Below, one piece after another: positions 23,199 to 32,373 of a stretch of DNA of 64,000 nucleotides. The notes beneath the pieces were generated by a model that searched no databases, was not told the DNA's origin, and saw only the letters and a list, made by a program, of their open reading frames with translations. Positions within the stretch are counted from its first letter, which is position 1. Each line of letters opens with the position of its first letter. Where the stretch lies: the NCBI RefSeq assembly GCF_003597395.2, contig NC_133777.1:58043560-58107559 (forward strand), in the 5' to 3' direction. This DNA comes from Chelonoidis abingdonii. Taxonomy: Eukaryota > Chordata > Testudines > Testudinidae. The position numbers and the translations under genes were made by a program.

Positions 23199-24468
23199 CA
23201 GTGGTTCCCAAACTGGGGTTTGTGAACCCTTGGGGGTTCACAAAATCTATCAGGGGGTTCTCAGAAAAAAAATCTGTAATGGCGGACAGAGCCGTCCCTA
23301 GGGACTCCGGGTGCAGAGGCCGGCAGCCTGAGCCCCGGGATCATGACTTCCTGGCAGAACAAGTTTAAGCTTTGTTGTAGTTGTGCATTGTTTGCCTGGA
23401 CTGCTCAAGACCCAAAGGCTTGTGGGAGGATCTCTTTAATTGAGTTGGCTTCTTAAATACCTTCATGCTGTTTCATGTCTGGTACTCCTTGATGAAACAT
23501 GTAGGAGGCTTAATTGAAGTGATAAGAGCAAAATTAATGAAATCTTGGAAGAGTGTTGCCGTTTTCATAGAATCATAGAATATCAGGGTTGGAAGGGAGC
23601 TCAGGAGGTCATCTAGTCCAACCCCCTGCTCAAAGCAGGACCAATTCCCAACTAAATCATCTCAGCCAGGGCTTTGTCAAACCTGACCTTAAAACCTCTA
23701 AGGAAGGAGATTCCACCACCTCCCTAGGTAACCCATTTCAGTGCTTCACCATCCTCCTAGTGAAAATGTTTTTCCTAATATCCAACCTAAACCTCCCCCA
23801 CTGCAACTTGAGACCATTACTCCTTGTTCTGTCATCTGGTACCACGGAGTCTAGATCTATCCTCTTTGGACCCCCCTTTCAGGTAGTTGAAAGCAACTAT
23901 CAAATCCCCCCTCATTCTTCTCTTCTGCGGACTAAACAATCCCAGTTCCTTCAGCCGCTCCTCATAAGTCATGTGCTCCAGCCCCCTAATCATTTTTGTT
24001 GCCCTCCGCTGGACTCCCTCTCCAATTTTTCCACATCCTTCTTGTAGTGTGGGGCCCAAAACTGGACACAGTACTCCAGATGAGGCCTCACAATGCCGAG
24101 TAGAGGGGAATGATCTGCTGACAATGCCCCTGCTTATGCAGCCCAAAATGCTGTTAGCCTTTTTGGCAACAAGGGCACACTCTTGACTCATATCCAGCTG
24201 GTCATCCACTGTAACCCCTAGGTCCTTTTCTGCAGAACTGCTGCCTGGCCATTCGGTCCCTAGTCTGTTTTCATAATGTAATAAAATTAATAATGTAATG
24301 GCATGTCATTAAAAAAAAAACAAATCTCCAAGATCGCTGCTTCTATCACTTATACTCAGGTAAGGGAGAAAATCCCTGGAAATATTCTTTGGGGGTGGGG
24401 GAGTGGTTTGCGAGATTTGATATTTTCGTGAAAGGCGTTCGCAGGTGGTTAAATTTTGGGAACCACTG
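23199..24468. mobile_element. hAT element with TIRs and 8-bp TSD, carrying a nested CR1
   Basis: The left terminus cagtggttcccaaactgggg (23199) is matched by the right terminus ttttgggaaccactg (ending 24468). The outer 14 bp are inverted repeats, and near-identical 8-bp flanks mark the insertion. Without the CR1 insertion (23577-24266) the element is about 580 bp and has no recognisable transposase, so it was mobilised in trans. Just inside the left end, tttgtgaacccttgggggtt continues the partly palindromic subterminal region; the right side has gtggtttgcgagatttg. Confidence 0.85.
23577..24266 (-). mobile_element. CR1 LINE 3' end nested in a hAT element
   Basis: In reverse orientation this is the 3' end of CR1. 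It starts at the characteristic terminal repeats (catagaatcatagaatatca, the complement of tgatattctatgattctatg) and runs back through aagtcatgtgctccagcccc and cagctggtcatccactgtaa to a 5' truncation at about 24266. The minus-strand frame 24209-23832 reads MDDQLDMSQECALVAKKANS ... [19 protein letters not shown], the post-RT C-terminus of CR1 ORF2. The 9-bp string gttttcata lies on both sides (23571-23579 and 24267-24275), a possible target duplication that overlaps the 3' repeat by three bases. The fragment is 5'-truncated, as most CR1 copies are. Confidence 0.9.
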
Positions 24469-24476
24469 TGGTAGAC
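24469..24476 (+). repeat. 8-bp target-site duplication, right
   Basis: tggtagac directly after the right hAT terminus, the partner of 23191-23198. Confidence 0.75.
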
Positions 24477-24734
24477 TATTATAACTTTGGAGATGTGCCC
24501 TGGAGTCTGAGGTTGGGAACACCACATGGCTGTGTGCAGCAGCTCACTACAGAAACACTTGAGTTTTTTTTATTAAAGTTTTATTCCTTTCTTGTTCATA
24601 GGTTGTTATTTAATGAACCTCAAGATAGTTACAGAGAGCAAAGGGAGATACAAGAACTCAGTCTGACAGCATGATGGGCAGCTGGGCCAAGAGTGTCTTT
24701 TTCTAATATGCAGAATCTTCAAGTACTTACACTA

Positions 24735-24797
24735 CAAGCGCCTTAGGATATGGACCATCTTTTTGTTCTGTGCTTATACAGTACCTAGCCCAATGGA
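24735..24797 (+). repeat. tRNA-SINE 3' tail fragment
   Basis: gccttaggatatggaccatc, tttttgttctgtgcttatac and agtacctagcccaatgg match the tail of the SINE at 14825-15085. The fragment ends where the next repeat begins. Confidence 0.6.
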
Positions 24798-24804
24798 ATC
24801 TATT

Positions 24805-25275
24805 AAGGTTGCCAACTTTCTAATTGCACAAAACTTAACACCCCTGCCCTGCCCTTTCTCTGAGGCCCTGCTACCACTCATTCAATCCCCCCTCCCTCCA
24901 TTGCTTGCTCTCCCTCACCCTCACTCACTTTCACCGGGCTGGGGCAGGGGCTTGGGGGACAAGAGAGGGGTGAGGGCTCTGGGGTGGGGCCAGGGATGAG
25001 GGTTGGGGTGCAAGAGAGGGCTTTAGGCTGTGGCAGGGGGTTGGTGTGCAGGAGGGGTACAGGCTGTGTGCTGGGGATACAGGCTCTGGGTGGGGCCATA
25101 AATGGGGGGTTCAGGGTGTAGGAGAGGGCTGGGGCAGGGAATTGGGGTGCAGGGTGGTGGTGTGGGCTCCAGTTGGGGGTGTGGACTCTGGAGTGAGGCC
25201 AAGGATGAGGGGTTTAAGGAAGGAAGGGACTGAGGCAGGGTGTTGGGAGGGGGTTGTGGGTGTTGGGAGTGATTT
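24805..25275 (+). mobile_element. GC-rich non-autonomous element, probably hAT-type
   Basis: It begins aaggttgccaactttctaat, a recurrent reptile repeat start, then has a pyrimidine-rich tract. From 24938 to 25275 there are loose tandem repeats of gggtgcaggaggg-like and ggctctggggtggggcc-like units. There is no coding capacity; open frames here are artefacts of base composition. Confidence 0.45.
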
Positions 25276-25289
25276 TCTGTTTTTGTGGT

Positions 25290-26238
25290 TCAGGTTCTGT
25301 AGTTTCTGTTTTGGAGTGTTGATCTTTTAAAACTTCTGACAGCATGTTCCACATGTTGTCCATCTCACATTTTGGACGGTACTTCAGATTCTTAAGCCTT
25401 GAGTTGAGTGCTGTTTCTTTCTTTAGAAATCTCACATGGGTACCTTATTTGTATTTTGTCAAATCTGCAGTGAAAATGTTCTTAAAATGAACAACAGTGC
25501 TGGGTCATCATTCGATACTGCTATAACATGGAATATATGGTAGAATGCAGGTAAAACACAGAGCAGAAAACATACAATTCTCCCCTATAGAGTTCAGTCA
25601 CAAATTTAATTAACTCATTATTTTTTTAAATGAGCATCATCAGCATGGAAACATGTCCTCTGGAATGGTGGCCAAAGCATGAAGGGGCATACAAATGTTT
25701 AGCATATCTGGCCTGTAAATACTTTGCAATGCTGGCTACAAAAGTGCCATACAAACATCTGTTCTTGCTTTCAGGTGACATTGTTAGTAAGAAGTGGACA
25801 GCATTTTCTCCCATAAATGTAAACAAACTTGTTTGTCTTAGCCATTGGCTACACAAGAAGTAGGATTGAGCGGACTTGTAGGCTCTATCAAAAAAAATCC
25901 ACATTTGTAAGTTGCATTTTCACAATACAGAGATTGCATTATGGTATTGTATGAGGTGAATTTAAAAATACTATTTCTTTTGTTTATCTTTTTTTACAGT
26001 GCAAATATTTATAATAAAAATATTATAAAGTGAGTACTGTATACTTTGTATTCTGTTTGAATTGAAATCAATATCTTTGAAAAGGTAGAAAAATATCCAA
26101 AATATTGGTAATAAATTTCAATTGGTATTCTATTATTTAACAGTGTAATTAAAACTGTGATTAATCACAATTAATTTTTTTAATCATAGTTAACTTTTTT
26201 CAGTTAATCGTATGAGTTAATTGCGATTGACAGCCCTA
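25290..26238 (+). mobile_element. hAT (ZBED-type) element, 3' portion
   Basis: A single repeat spans from ttttggagtgttgatctttt (25311) to a right end built of attaatcacaattaattttt, gagttaattgcgattgacag and ccct at about 26236. The CAGCCCT tip reads CAGGGCTG... on the other strand, a typical hAT terminus. It encodes the hAT C-terminal domain at 25630-25863 and nothing else recognisable. The 5' boundary against the GC-rich element is uncertain. Confidence 0.7.
25630..25863 (+). pseudogene. hAT transposase C-terminal (dimerisation) domain, ZBED-like
   Basis: A 77-residue open segment with the hATC domain: PLEWWPKHEGAYKCLAYLAC, KYFAMLATKVPYKHLFLLSG, DIVSKKWTAFSPINVNKLVC, LSHWL. The W-W-x-x-H...Y-x-x-L-A-x-L-A-x-K-Y-x-A...A-T-x-V-P...L-F-S-x-x-G-x-I-V...L-S-P-x-N-V-N-K-L-V-x-L pattern is the Ac/hobo/ZBED version. 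The family's SER motif before LFS is here YKHLFLLSG, so key positions have decayed. It ends in a natural stop (aagaagtag) at the usual C-terminus. The upstream BED finger and the catalytic Asp-Asp-Glu region are missing, or too decayed to see, in this window. In an active element this domain multimerises the transposase in the nucleus. This differs from the ZMYM1-like hAT copies at 18 and 35-37 kb. Confidence 0.8.
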
Positions 26239-26324
26239 AAACTTAAATTTTACTAAACAAAGTCAGTTACTTTTTTGGATAGCATTACAAAATTAGTGGA
26301 AGAAGTAAAAAAGTAGATGTAATG

Positions 26325-26365
26325 GGCCAGATCCTCATCTACGCAAACTGGTGTAGTTTCTGGCC
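26325..26365 (+). repeat. half of a GGGCCAGATCC repeat
   Basis: gggccagatcctcatctacg followed by ggtgtagtttctggcccat, whose ends are complementary (gggcca/tggccc). A short relative of the palindromic GATCC repeat group. Confidence 0.4.
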
Positions 26366-26545
26366 CATATATTTTAGATTGGAGGAAAGCATTTTATAGT
26401 GTCACAAATTTTGCTTGAATTATGCTGGCTGGTAATGGACAGCACATTAGATGTGAGTTTCCAATATGATACAGCAGCAAAAGAGTAATACAATGTTGAG
26501 CTGTGTGTGCAAGGACACATCACATTGCTAAGTATCCATTTCTGT

Positions 26546-26690
26546 GGCTATGTCTACACTGCAAGAAAACATCCGCAACTAGCCCGTGTCAGCTGACTTC
26601 GGCTCAGGCTGTGAGACTGTATAATTGTGGTATTGACGTTCAGGCTCACGCTAGAGCCTGGGTTTGGGCTGGATCGTGTAAACTCGTGTA
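26546..26690 (+). mobile_element. MITE half, PIF/Harbinger-type end
   Basis: It begins ggctatgtctacactgcaag, the same terminus as the Harbinger element at 59294, and continues with agcccgtgtcagctgacttc, ggctcaggct and tgacgttcaggctcacgc. It is the left arm of the palindromic family seen whole at 3303-3582. The right arm is missing. Confidence 0.55.
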
Positions 26691-26699
26691 AAGCAATTT

Positions 26700-27240
26700 T
26701 ATGTGCACCAATTTGGTATTCAGCATGCATTCAAAGCAAGTGTGAGGGAGCAAAAGAAGACAGTGAAACAAGAAAAGCCACTAGCATGAGGGGAGGATAA
26801 AGTGAAACTTTTATAAACACACCTATCTTCACACTGTCCCAATCCTCCCCAAGGCTAATTGAACCCATGATTGAATCTAAATGAACACATCAGCATGCAC
26901 AGCTTAAATGGGAGTAACAATGGCTTACACCAAGGGAAAAATTAGAGCCCTACAATATACCAAATTGTAATGTATTCATTTTGCACAGCCAGTGAATGAC
27001 AGATTAATTCAAGTTACACAGCATTGCTACCTGTATCCCTTTATGTAGTCAGCTTATTCCTGATGTACAATTTCCCTCACCATTTACATCAGTGCTCACA
27101 GCTTCCTAAGGGAAGTGATGCAGCATCACTTGATGTATTTAAATCTCTAATGGGGAAGAAACACTAGAAAAGTCTATATTTGCAAAGAAAGGGTCTAGAT
27201 GGCAGAATCTTTCTATCTCTATATTCCATAATTCAGTGTT
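26700..27240. other. unannotated DNA
   Basis: No recognisable gene or repeat. A short aagggaagtgatgcagcatc motif lies at 27108. Confidence 0.4.
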
Positions 27241-27244
27241 TTAG

Positions 27245-27710
27245 TATACTGTATATACTCGTTCATTAGCACATTCATTTATAAGCCAGCCCCCCAAGAT
27301 GGTTAGGTAAAAATAGCAAAAACTGTACGACCCTTTCATAAGCCGACCCTATATTTCAGGGGTTGGCAAACTTTGACTCCTGGCCCATTAGGGTAAGCCG
27401 CTAGCGGGCCTGGACGTTTGTTTACCTGGAGCATTCACAGGCACGGAGCCCCTCAGCTCCCAGTGTCCACGGTTTGCCATTCCCAGCCAATGGGAGCGGC
27501 GAACTGCAGCCACAGGGAACCAAGGGGCTCCATGCCTGCAGATTCTCCAGGTAAACAAAACGACAGTGTATTATATATTCAATTCAATGATTCCATAGAG
27601 TTTAAAATCATCAAATTTTGGTGTAGACCCATTTATAAGCCGACCCTCACTCTTTGATGCATCACTTTTTAACCAAAAATATTCGGTTTATGAATGAGTA
27701 TATAGGGTAA
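27245..27710. mobile_element. TIR element (ACTCGTTCATAAGCC type) containing a second repeat
   Basis: The left arm tgtatatactcgttcattag, with ataagcc repeated at 27279-27287 and 27340-27346, pairs with the right arm tttataagccgaccctcact ... ttcggtttatgaatgagtat atagggt (reverse complement accctatatactcattcata). Between the arms lies the hAT-like unit 27357-27563. Non-coding. Confidence 0.6.
27357..27563. mobile_element. hAT-like CAGGGGTTGGCAAAC element, nested
   Basis: It begins caggggttggcaaactttga, a well-known sauropsid hAT-type terminus. It contains an internal inverted repeat: cgtttgtttacctggagcat (about 27414 on) against ctccaggtaaacaaaacg (ending 27563), and ggcacggagcccc against ggggctccatgcc. 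The right terminal stretch expected beyond the second arm is absent. Confidence 0.65.
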
Positions 27711-28860
27711 TTATTTTGGATATTTGTAAGCTTTGTTATTTAAATGTTTTTGTAGCATTACACTCCCTCACTTCCCCTCCCACAGCAAATGCCAAGAACT
27801 TAGCTTCATATTTGTCTTTGTATAAGTAACACTTATCCATTATGTCACATTTTAAATGTCCAAAGCCCTTTACAAACATTAACTATTCCTGCTTAATTTA
27901 TTGCATAGCTGAAGTAATAAATGCTCTATGTTAAAAAGCAACTTGCAATTATTATGCAATAAATTTAGAATATTTGACATTAAATAATTCTCAGCTTAAC
28001 AGCTGTAAGATGTTCCAAAAAGTGGTTTATGGTTTTACAGATGAATTTCTGAAAAATGATACTCTTATGAGAACAAAATGTTTCCTCCAGTCTGAGCCAG
28101 AGACAGAGTTCTCTGCTCTGTGTTTAGCATTAAAATACAATACTTTTCATGTAAACTGCTGTTTTCTAAGGGAGAACACCTAGTCTGCTTGTTGTATCTG
28201 AGCAGCTTCACTGACTTCAGTTGGGTTGTCCCACTATTTTATATCATCAAATACAAGTATGCTGCATGCTCCATAAATTACCTGGCCGTTTTAATTGTTC
28301 TGTTTTGATGTCTATAAACTTCTTACTATTAGTTTTAACACTAAAAATTTACAGTGCTCCAACGCAAACTTTGTCAGCAACAAAAGGATTTTTTGGAATG
28401 ATTAAATATTTAAGCCGAGAGTTACTGGCTTCAGAGAAAGACATATTTTTCCTGGGAGACTTCCCTAAGGAACTTTGGTGACTTTGTTCCCTGAGGTTGT
28501 ATTATCTTTGCTTTCTTCCACTGGGTTTTTTTGTTTTGGTGGTTGTTTTTTTGCTAGCACATCTAAAACAGAAACATCTTTATTAAATCTGGATAATCCA
28601 TTGTTCCATTTACATTAAAATATGCTCTTCGGAGAATACAAAGACCAGGATTAAAAGGCACAGATGGAATTCATTTTACTTAGAAAAGATAATGCATCAA
28701 GAAGGATTTAAATCATCTCGGGAGACTAAATTGCTTTCATGTTACCTGTACTGGAAATGTGTGGGGTTGGTATTTATGAAAGCATTTTTTTATGTAAACA
28801 ATGAATTGTCCTCAAATGCCCATTGTAACTTTCCAATCGATATCAGGCAAATAATCACCC
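27711..28860. other. unannotated AT-rich DNA
   Basis: No recognisable gene. A short ccaaagccctttacaaacat phrase (27858-27880) may be an old SINE tail. Open frames below 90 codons look random. Confidence 0.4.
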
Positions 28861-28865
28861 AAGAA

Positions 28866-28935
28866 CTAATTTTGCAGTCCTTACTCAGGCAAAAGTCCTG
28901 CCAATGTCGATGAGTAGTATTAATTCTGGGTGTAA
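28866..28935 (+). repeat. palindromic repeat fragment (GCAGTCCTTACTCAGGCAAAA type)
   Basis: ttttgcagtccttactcagg, caaaagtcctgccaatg and gggtgtaaattagc form one arm of a known reptile palindromic repeat. The complementary arm is not present. Confidence 0.35.
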
Positions 28936-29676
28936 ATTAGCACATTTAAATCATGGATTATTTTGGCCACATGAGAGTGCTAAATCTGAAGTTATAAATC
29001 CATAATTTATGTGAGAAGCATGTGTACATGAGTAACAAAGCTACCTACACTGATAATCTGATAGAGACTGTCATTCAGGTTATATCAACTCCTCCAAGAG
29101 GAAAACCTTCACTTAACGCTGGTGGCACTTCCAAATCCTCATCCCATTCAGGTGGAAGTGCAAGGGGCAAGTACAATGCTTGTGGGGCTGCAGAAGGAGT
29201 GGGAGTTGCTGCCCTCTGAATATGCAGATTTTCATGCTAAACTTTCTGGGACATCTGCATATCTTTTCCTTGCTAGGGGATATTGCTACAACCGACAGCA
29301 CTCCCCACCGTGCAACCCCAAAACCCAGGGAATCTCAAACACAGCATGTTTATAGGAGGCATTTCCCCAGTATCTGAAGGGCCTGTGTTGAAGGAGCCAG
29401 GTTGGCTCCTTCCTTCCTCAGGTGTGGGCCAATAAAACAGTGTTCCTGCTCGTTTCATCCTGTCCAATAGATGTAGCAGGGGAATGATATAGCCATAGAT
29501 GTCTAGTCTTAAAAGATCCACTACTCCATTACTGGAAAATGAAATTTCAGTTCTCTCTTTGCTTTCCCCCTTCCCCAAAATGGCCATTGTTTCATTGCAG
29601 TGCCTGGCACATTGGCTCAGCCACAGAAGAATGCTCAATGAATGGTGGATAGGTTAGAGAATTAACTAAACACCAT
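28936..29676. other. unannotated DNA before the retroviral remnant
   Basis: A minus-strand open frame of 121 codons (29638-29273) exists, but I recognise no motif in it. No repeat boundary could be set. Confidence 0.35.
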
Positions 29677-30093
29677 TGTAAGGACCACGGCAGAGTTTGT
29701 TACGGCCTAGCTAGGGCTTATCACCTTCTCAAGGACGGGTTATTAGAGGTTGCAGCACACCAGTGTATTCTGCTTGTAACCGGTTAAAACCGCTTAGCAT
29801 GGGAAGCCCCTATGTGTATGGGGAAGTGCAGAAAGCCCCTGGCCATAGGCCAAGAGGGGGCGGCTATGGCTGATGGAAAGCACTGAATTGCATGGGCATG
29901 AGCTGCTTTGCATGATATTAGCATGATGCTATAATTGCTGCGGGGTGTATTGTTGCTTTCGACTCCGTTCCCCGTCTTCGTGACAGCAAAGCTTGGAGTC
30001 CCCGTTGTGGGTGTGTCACTTTACCTTCATTAAAGCCAAATAACTCATAGTGTGTGTGGGCATCGTCCTTGCAGAGCACTCAGGCACGTAACA
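29677..30093 (+). repeat. 5' LTR of an endogenous retrovirus
   Basis: A 417-bp block starting TGTAAGGACC and ending GGCACGTAACA, immediately followed by a primer-binding-site-like sequence. It holds a TATA-like tataat at 29930-29935 and a polyadenylation signal attaaa at 30029-30034. The short distance between them, with the R/U5 part gtgtgtgggcatcgtccttg after it, fits U3-R-U5 order. No second copy is found downstream of env, so target duplication and LTR-LTR divergence cannot be assessed. Confidence 0.75.
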
Positions 30094-30095
30094 TT

Positions 30096-30113
30096 TGGCG
30101 CAGCGAGCAGGGT
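30096..30113 (+). promoter_or_regulatory. retroviral primer-binding site
   Basis: TGGCGCAGCGAGCAGGGT begins two bases after the LTR's terminal CA, the standard place for the tRNA-complementary primer site. TGG pairs with a tRNA's CCA end. I could not assign the tRNA. Confidence 0.65.
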
Positions 30114-30259
30114 GCTCTGGGGGACGATGCCGTTTTGGCCGAAGGTAGGGGAAGTGGGGAAGCCACCGCTGTCACTACAGCGCATACCTGGGTGGCCCCA
30201 GACAGACCTCTAGGGGCCTGCAGCACGGGTTCTGGCAGGGTGGACGGCCCCTGCCGAGT

Positions 30260-32373
30260 GGCTGGAATTTCTGCTCCATGCTCCACAGCCAGGAGTCCCA
30301 TTTGAGCTGGAGGTTACTCCTGTGGCAGATGTGGCTTCCTGGGGACTCTGGCAGCTGGTAGGGGGACAGCAAAAAGAACCCATCGGCTTTTGGTCCCGAG
30401 CTTTGAAGGGGGCGGAGCCTGGCTACACCCCTCTGGAGAAACAAATCCTGGCAGTAGTATGGGTGTTCCAAGACACCGAGCGTATCACTGGCCCTACGCC
30501 GGTAGTGGTACGCACTCCCATCCCCCTCCGGCACTGGGTGAGGGAGGACCCTGCCCAAACACAGACTGGCGTCACCCAGAGCACCACCCACTTCAAATGG
30601 AGGCACTATTTACAACAGCGTATGCTGTTAGGCCGGCCCTCCATCTCCACCCCCCATGCTGTGTTGCTGGGAGCAATTACCTTCGAGCATGTACCCTCCC
30701 TTATGGATGAGCTGCCACCGGTGGAGGACCCTGTGCCTCCATCTCCAGTGGGAGAAGCACCCCCCGTGGATCAGCTGTCGATTGAGGAACAGGAGTATGC
30801 TTGGTTTACTGATGGGTCAGCGGCCTATACCGCTTAAGGGACCTGGCAGTGGAGGGCAGTGGCGTACGCCCCCTACGCAGACGTAGTGGCTATGGAATGG
30901 GGCGCCACCGGCTCTAGTCAGTGGGCCTAATTGCGGTCTGCCACTCTAACCATTGAGGATTCCCCGCCACAGGCCTATCTGTATACCGACAGTTGGGTAC
31001 TGTACAAGGGTCTTCGGACCTAGGTGACCACTTGGGAGGCTAAGGAGTGGGAACTGGCAGGCAGGCCTTTGTGGGGAGCACCACTGTGGCAGCAGCTCCT
31101 CGCCTATGCCCGGCAGGCTCCCCTGGCTGTGCGGCATGTAGATGCCCACACAAAAGCCCAGACTGATGAGGCGCGCTGGAATGCGGCAGTGGATGACATG
31201 GCCCGAGGGGAAGTCGTCCAGCTGGCCGAACAATACCACGTAGAAGGAGGCCATCGGGGATCCCGTGCGACGCAGTAAGCGGCTTTATGCCAAGGCACCG
31301 TGCTGCCACTATCGGCCTGCCATACGGCCAGGGCAGGGTGCCCAACCTGCTCACGGTTGGCGCCCATTGCCCTACCAGAACCAACCAGTCATATCTACCG
31401 AGCCACAGGCCCTTGTCAAGACTGGCAAGTCGACTACATAGGCCCTCTACCACAAGAGTGACATTGGCAATACGTTTTCATGGCAGTAGACACTTACACC
31501 GGCCTGCTGTTTGTGCATCCCAGTGCCACTGCAGCGGCAACTACAATGCTGACAGCCATGCAGCAGTTGTGTTCATGCTACGGGACCCCGCGGACTGTGC
31601 AGAGTGACCAGGGAACCCATTTTACGGCTCAAGTGGTTCGGACCTGGGCCGCTGATGTTGCCATCGACTGGCACTTCCACCTCCTGTATACACCCACAGC
31701 GAGTGGCCTTATAGATCGTCTGAATGGGTTGCTGAAAGACCAAGTCCGTCGTCTTACACCAACCCACACGCTGCGGGGCTGGGCGGGGGTATTAGAGCAA
31801 GCCGTCTGGCTCCTGAATAATCGCCATCTGGGGGGAGGCCAGACACCCTTCCAACGCCTCACCAGGCCTCCCCAAGTGCCCGTACAGCTACGGGTAGACC
31901 TGAAGCACACCCCGGGGGTACTTAAACCAACGCAAGGAGTAGTGACCTTACATGCTCCTCACACCACCTCCTTACCTGCAGGACAAACCGTGTTTCCGTG
32001 GGCCACCCAGGCCCAACTGTGGTGTGAGCCCACCTGTTTGTTTTGTGTCCTGCCCGTTAAGGAGAGCTCCTGGTTTTACCCTCCTTACTGGCTGAGCTCA
32101 GATCGATCTCTGGCCCTCCTCTCCTGCACTAACACAAGTGATGGGGTACGACAATGGGAGCGAGGGGAGGCTCTCTGTAAACTTGTTCCCTTACCCCCTG
32201 CAGGTTTGATGAACCGTGACCCCGGGGAAGCAGAATGGCACGTGTTGGCAAGCGTCTGGTGGACCCTACCACTGCAAGAACCTCGTGCGGCCGTTGTTCT
32301 GGCGACGGGGGAAGGCTGGGCCTATGTGCTACTGGAAGGGGAAGACTACCCGCGTATGGCCTCGCTCTCATGA
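30260..32373 (+). pseudogene. pol: retroviral pol remnant: RT end, RNase H, integrase
   Basis: One frame (positions 1 mod 3) runs from about 30260 to the stop at 32371-32373, interrupted by five in-frame stops at 30835, 30928, 31021, 31276 and 31459. The segments are in order. The RT thumb/connection is PIGFWSRALKGAEPGYTPLE (about 30380-30440). RNase H has the first Asp in FTDGS (30811-30813) and an Asp in YTDS (30988-30990); the stop at 30928 falls where the family has its catalytic Glu. The integrase zinc finger is only partly visible (CPTCS). The integrase core has Asp in WQVDYIG (31432), Asp in QSDQGTHF (31606), then SGLIDRLNGLLK with Asp (GAT, 31714), 35 residues on, where the family has Glu. 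Gag, protease and the RT polymerase domain are missing: the primer-binding site is followed within about 150-200 bp by the end of RT. From 31462 the frame is open for 303 codons through the integrase C-terminus. Dead. Confidence 0.9.

Noticed and set aside
24763..25330. Gly/Arg- and Pro-rich frames that resemble low-complexity proteins
   Set aside because: Caused by the GC-rich tandem units of a non-autonomous element.
29273..29638. 121-codon minus-strand frame upstream of the retroviral LTR
   Set aside because: No motif seen and no support from flanking sequence; recorded only as unannotated DNA.
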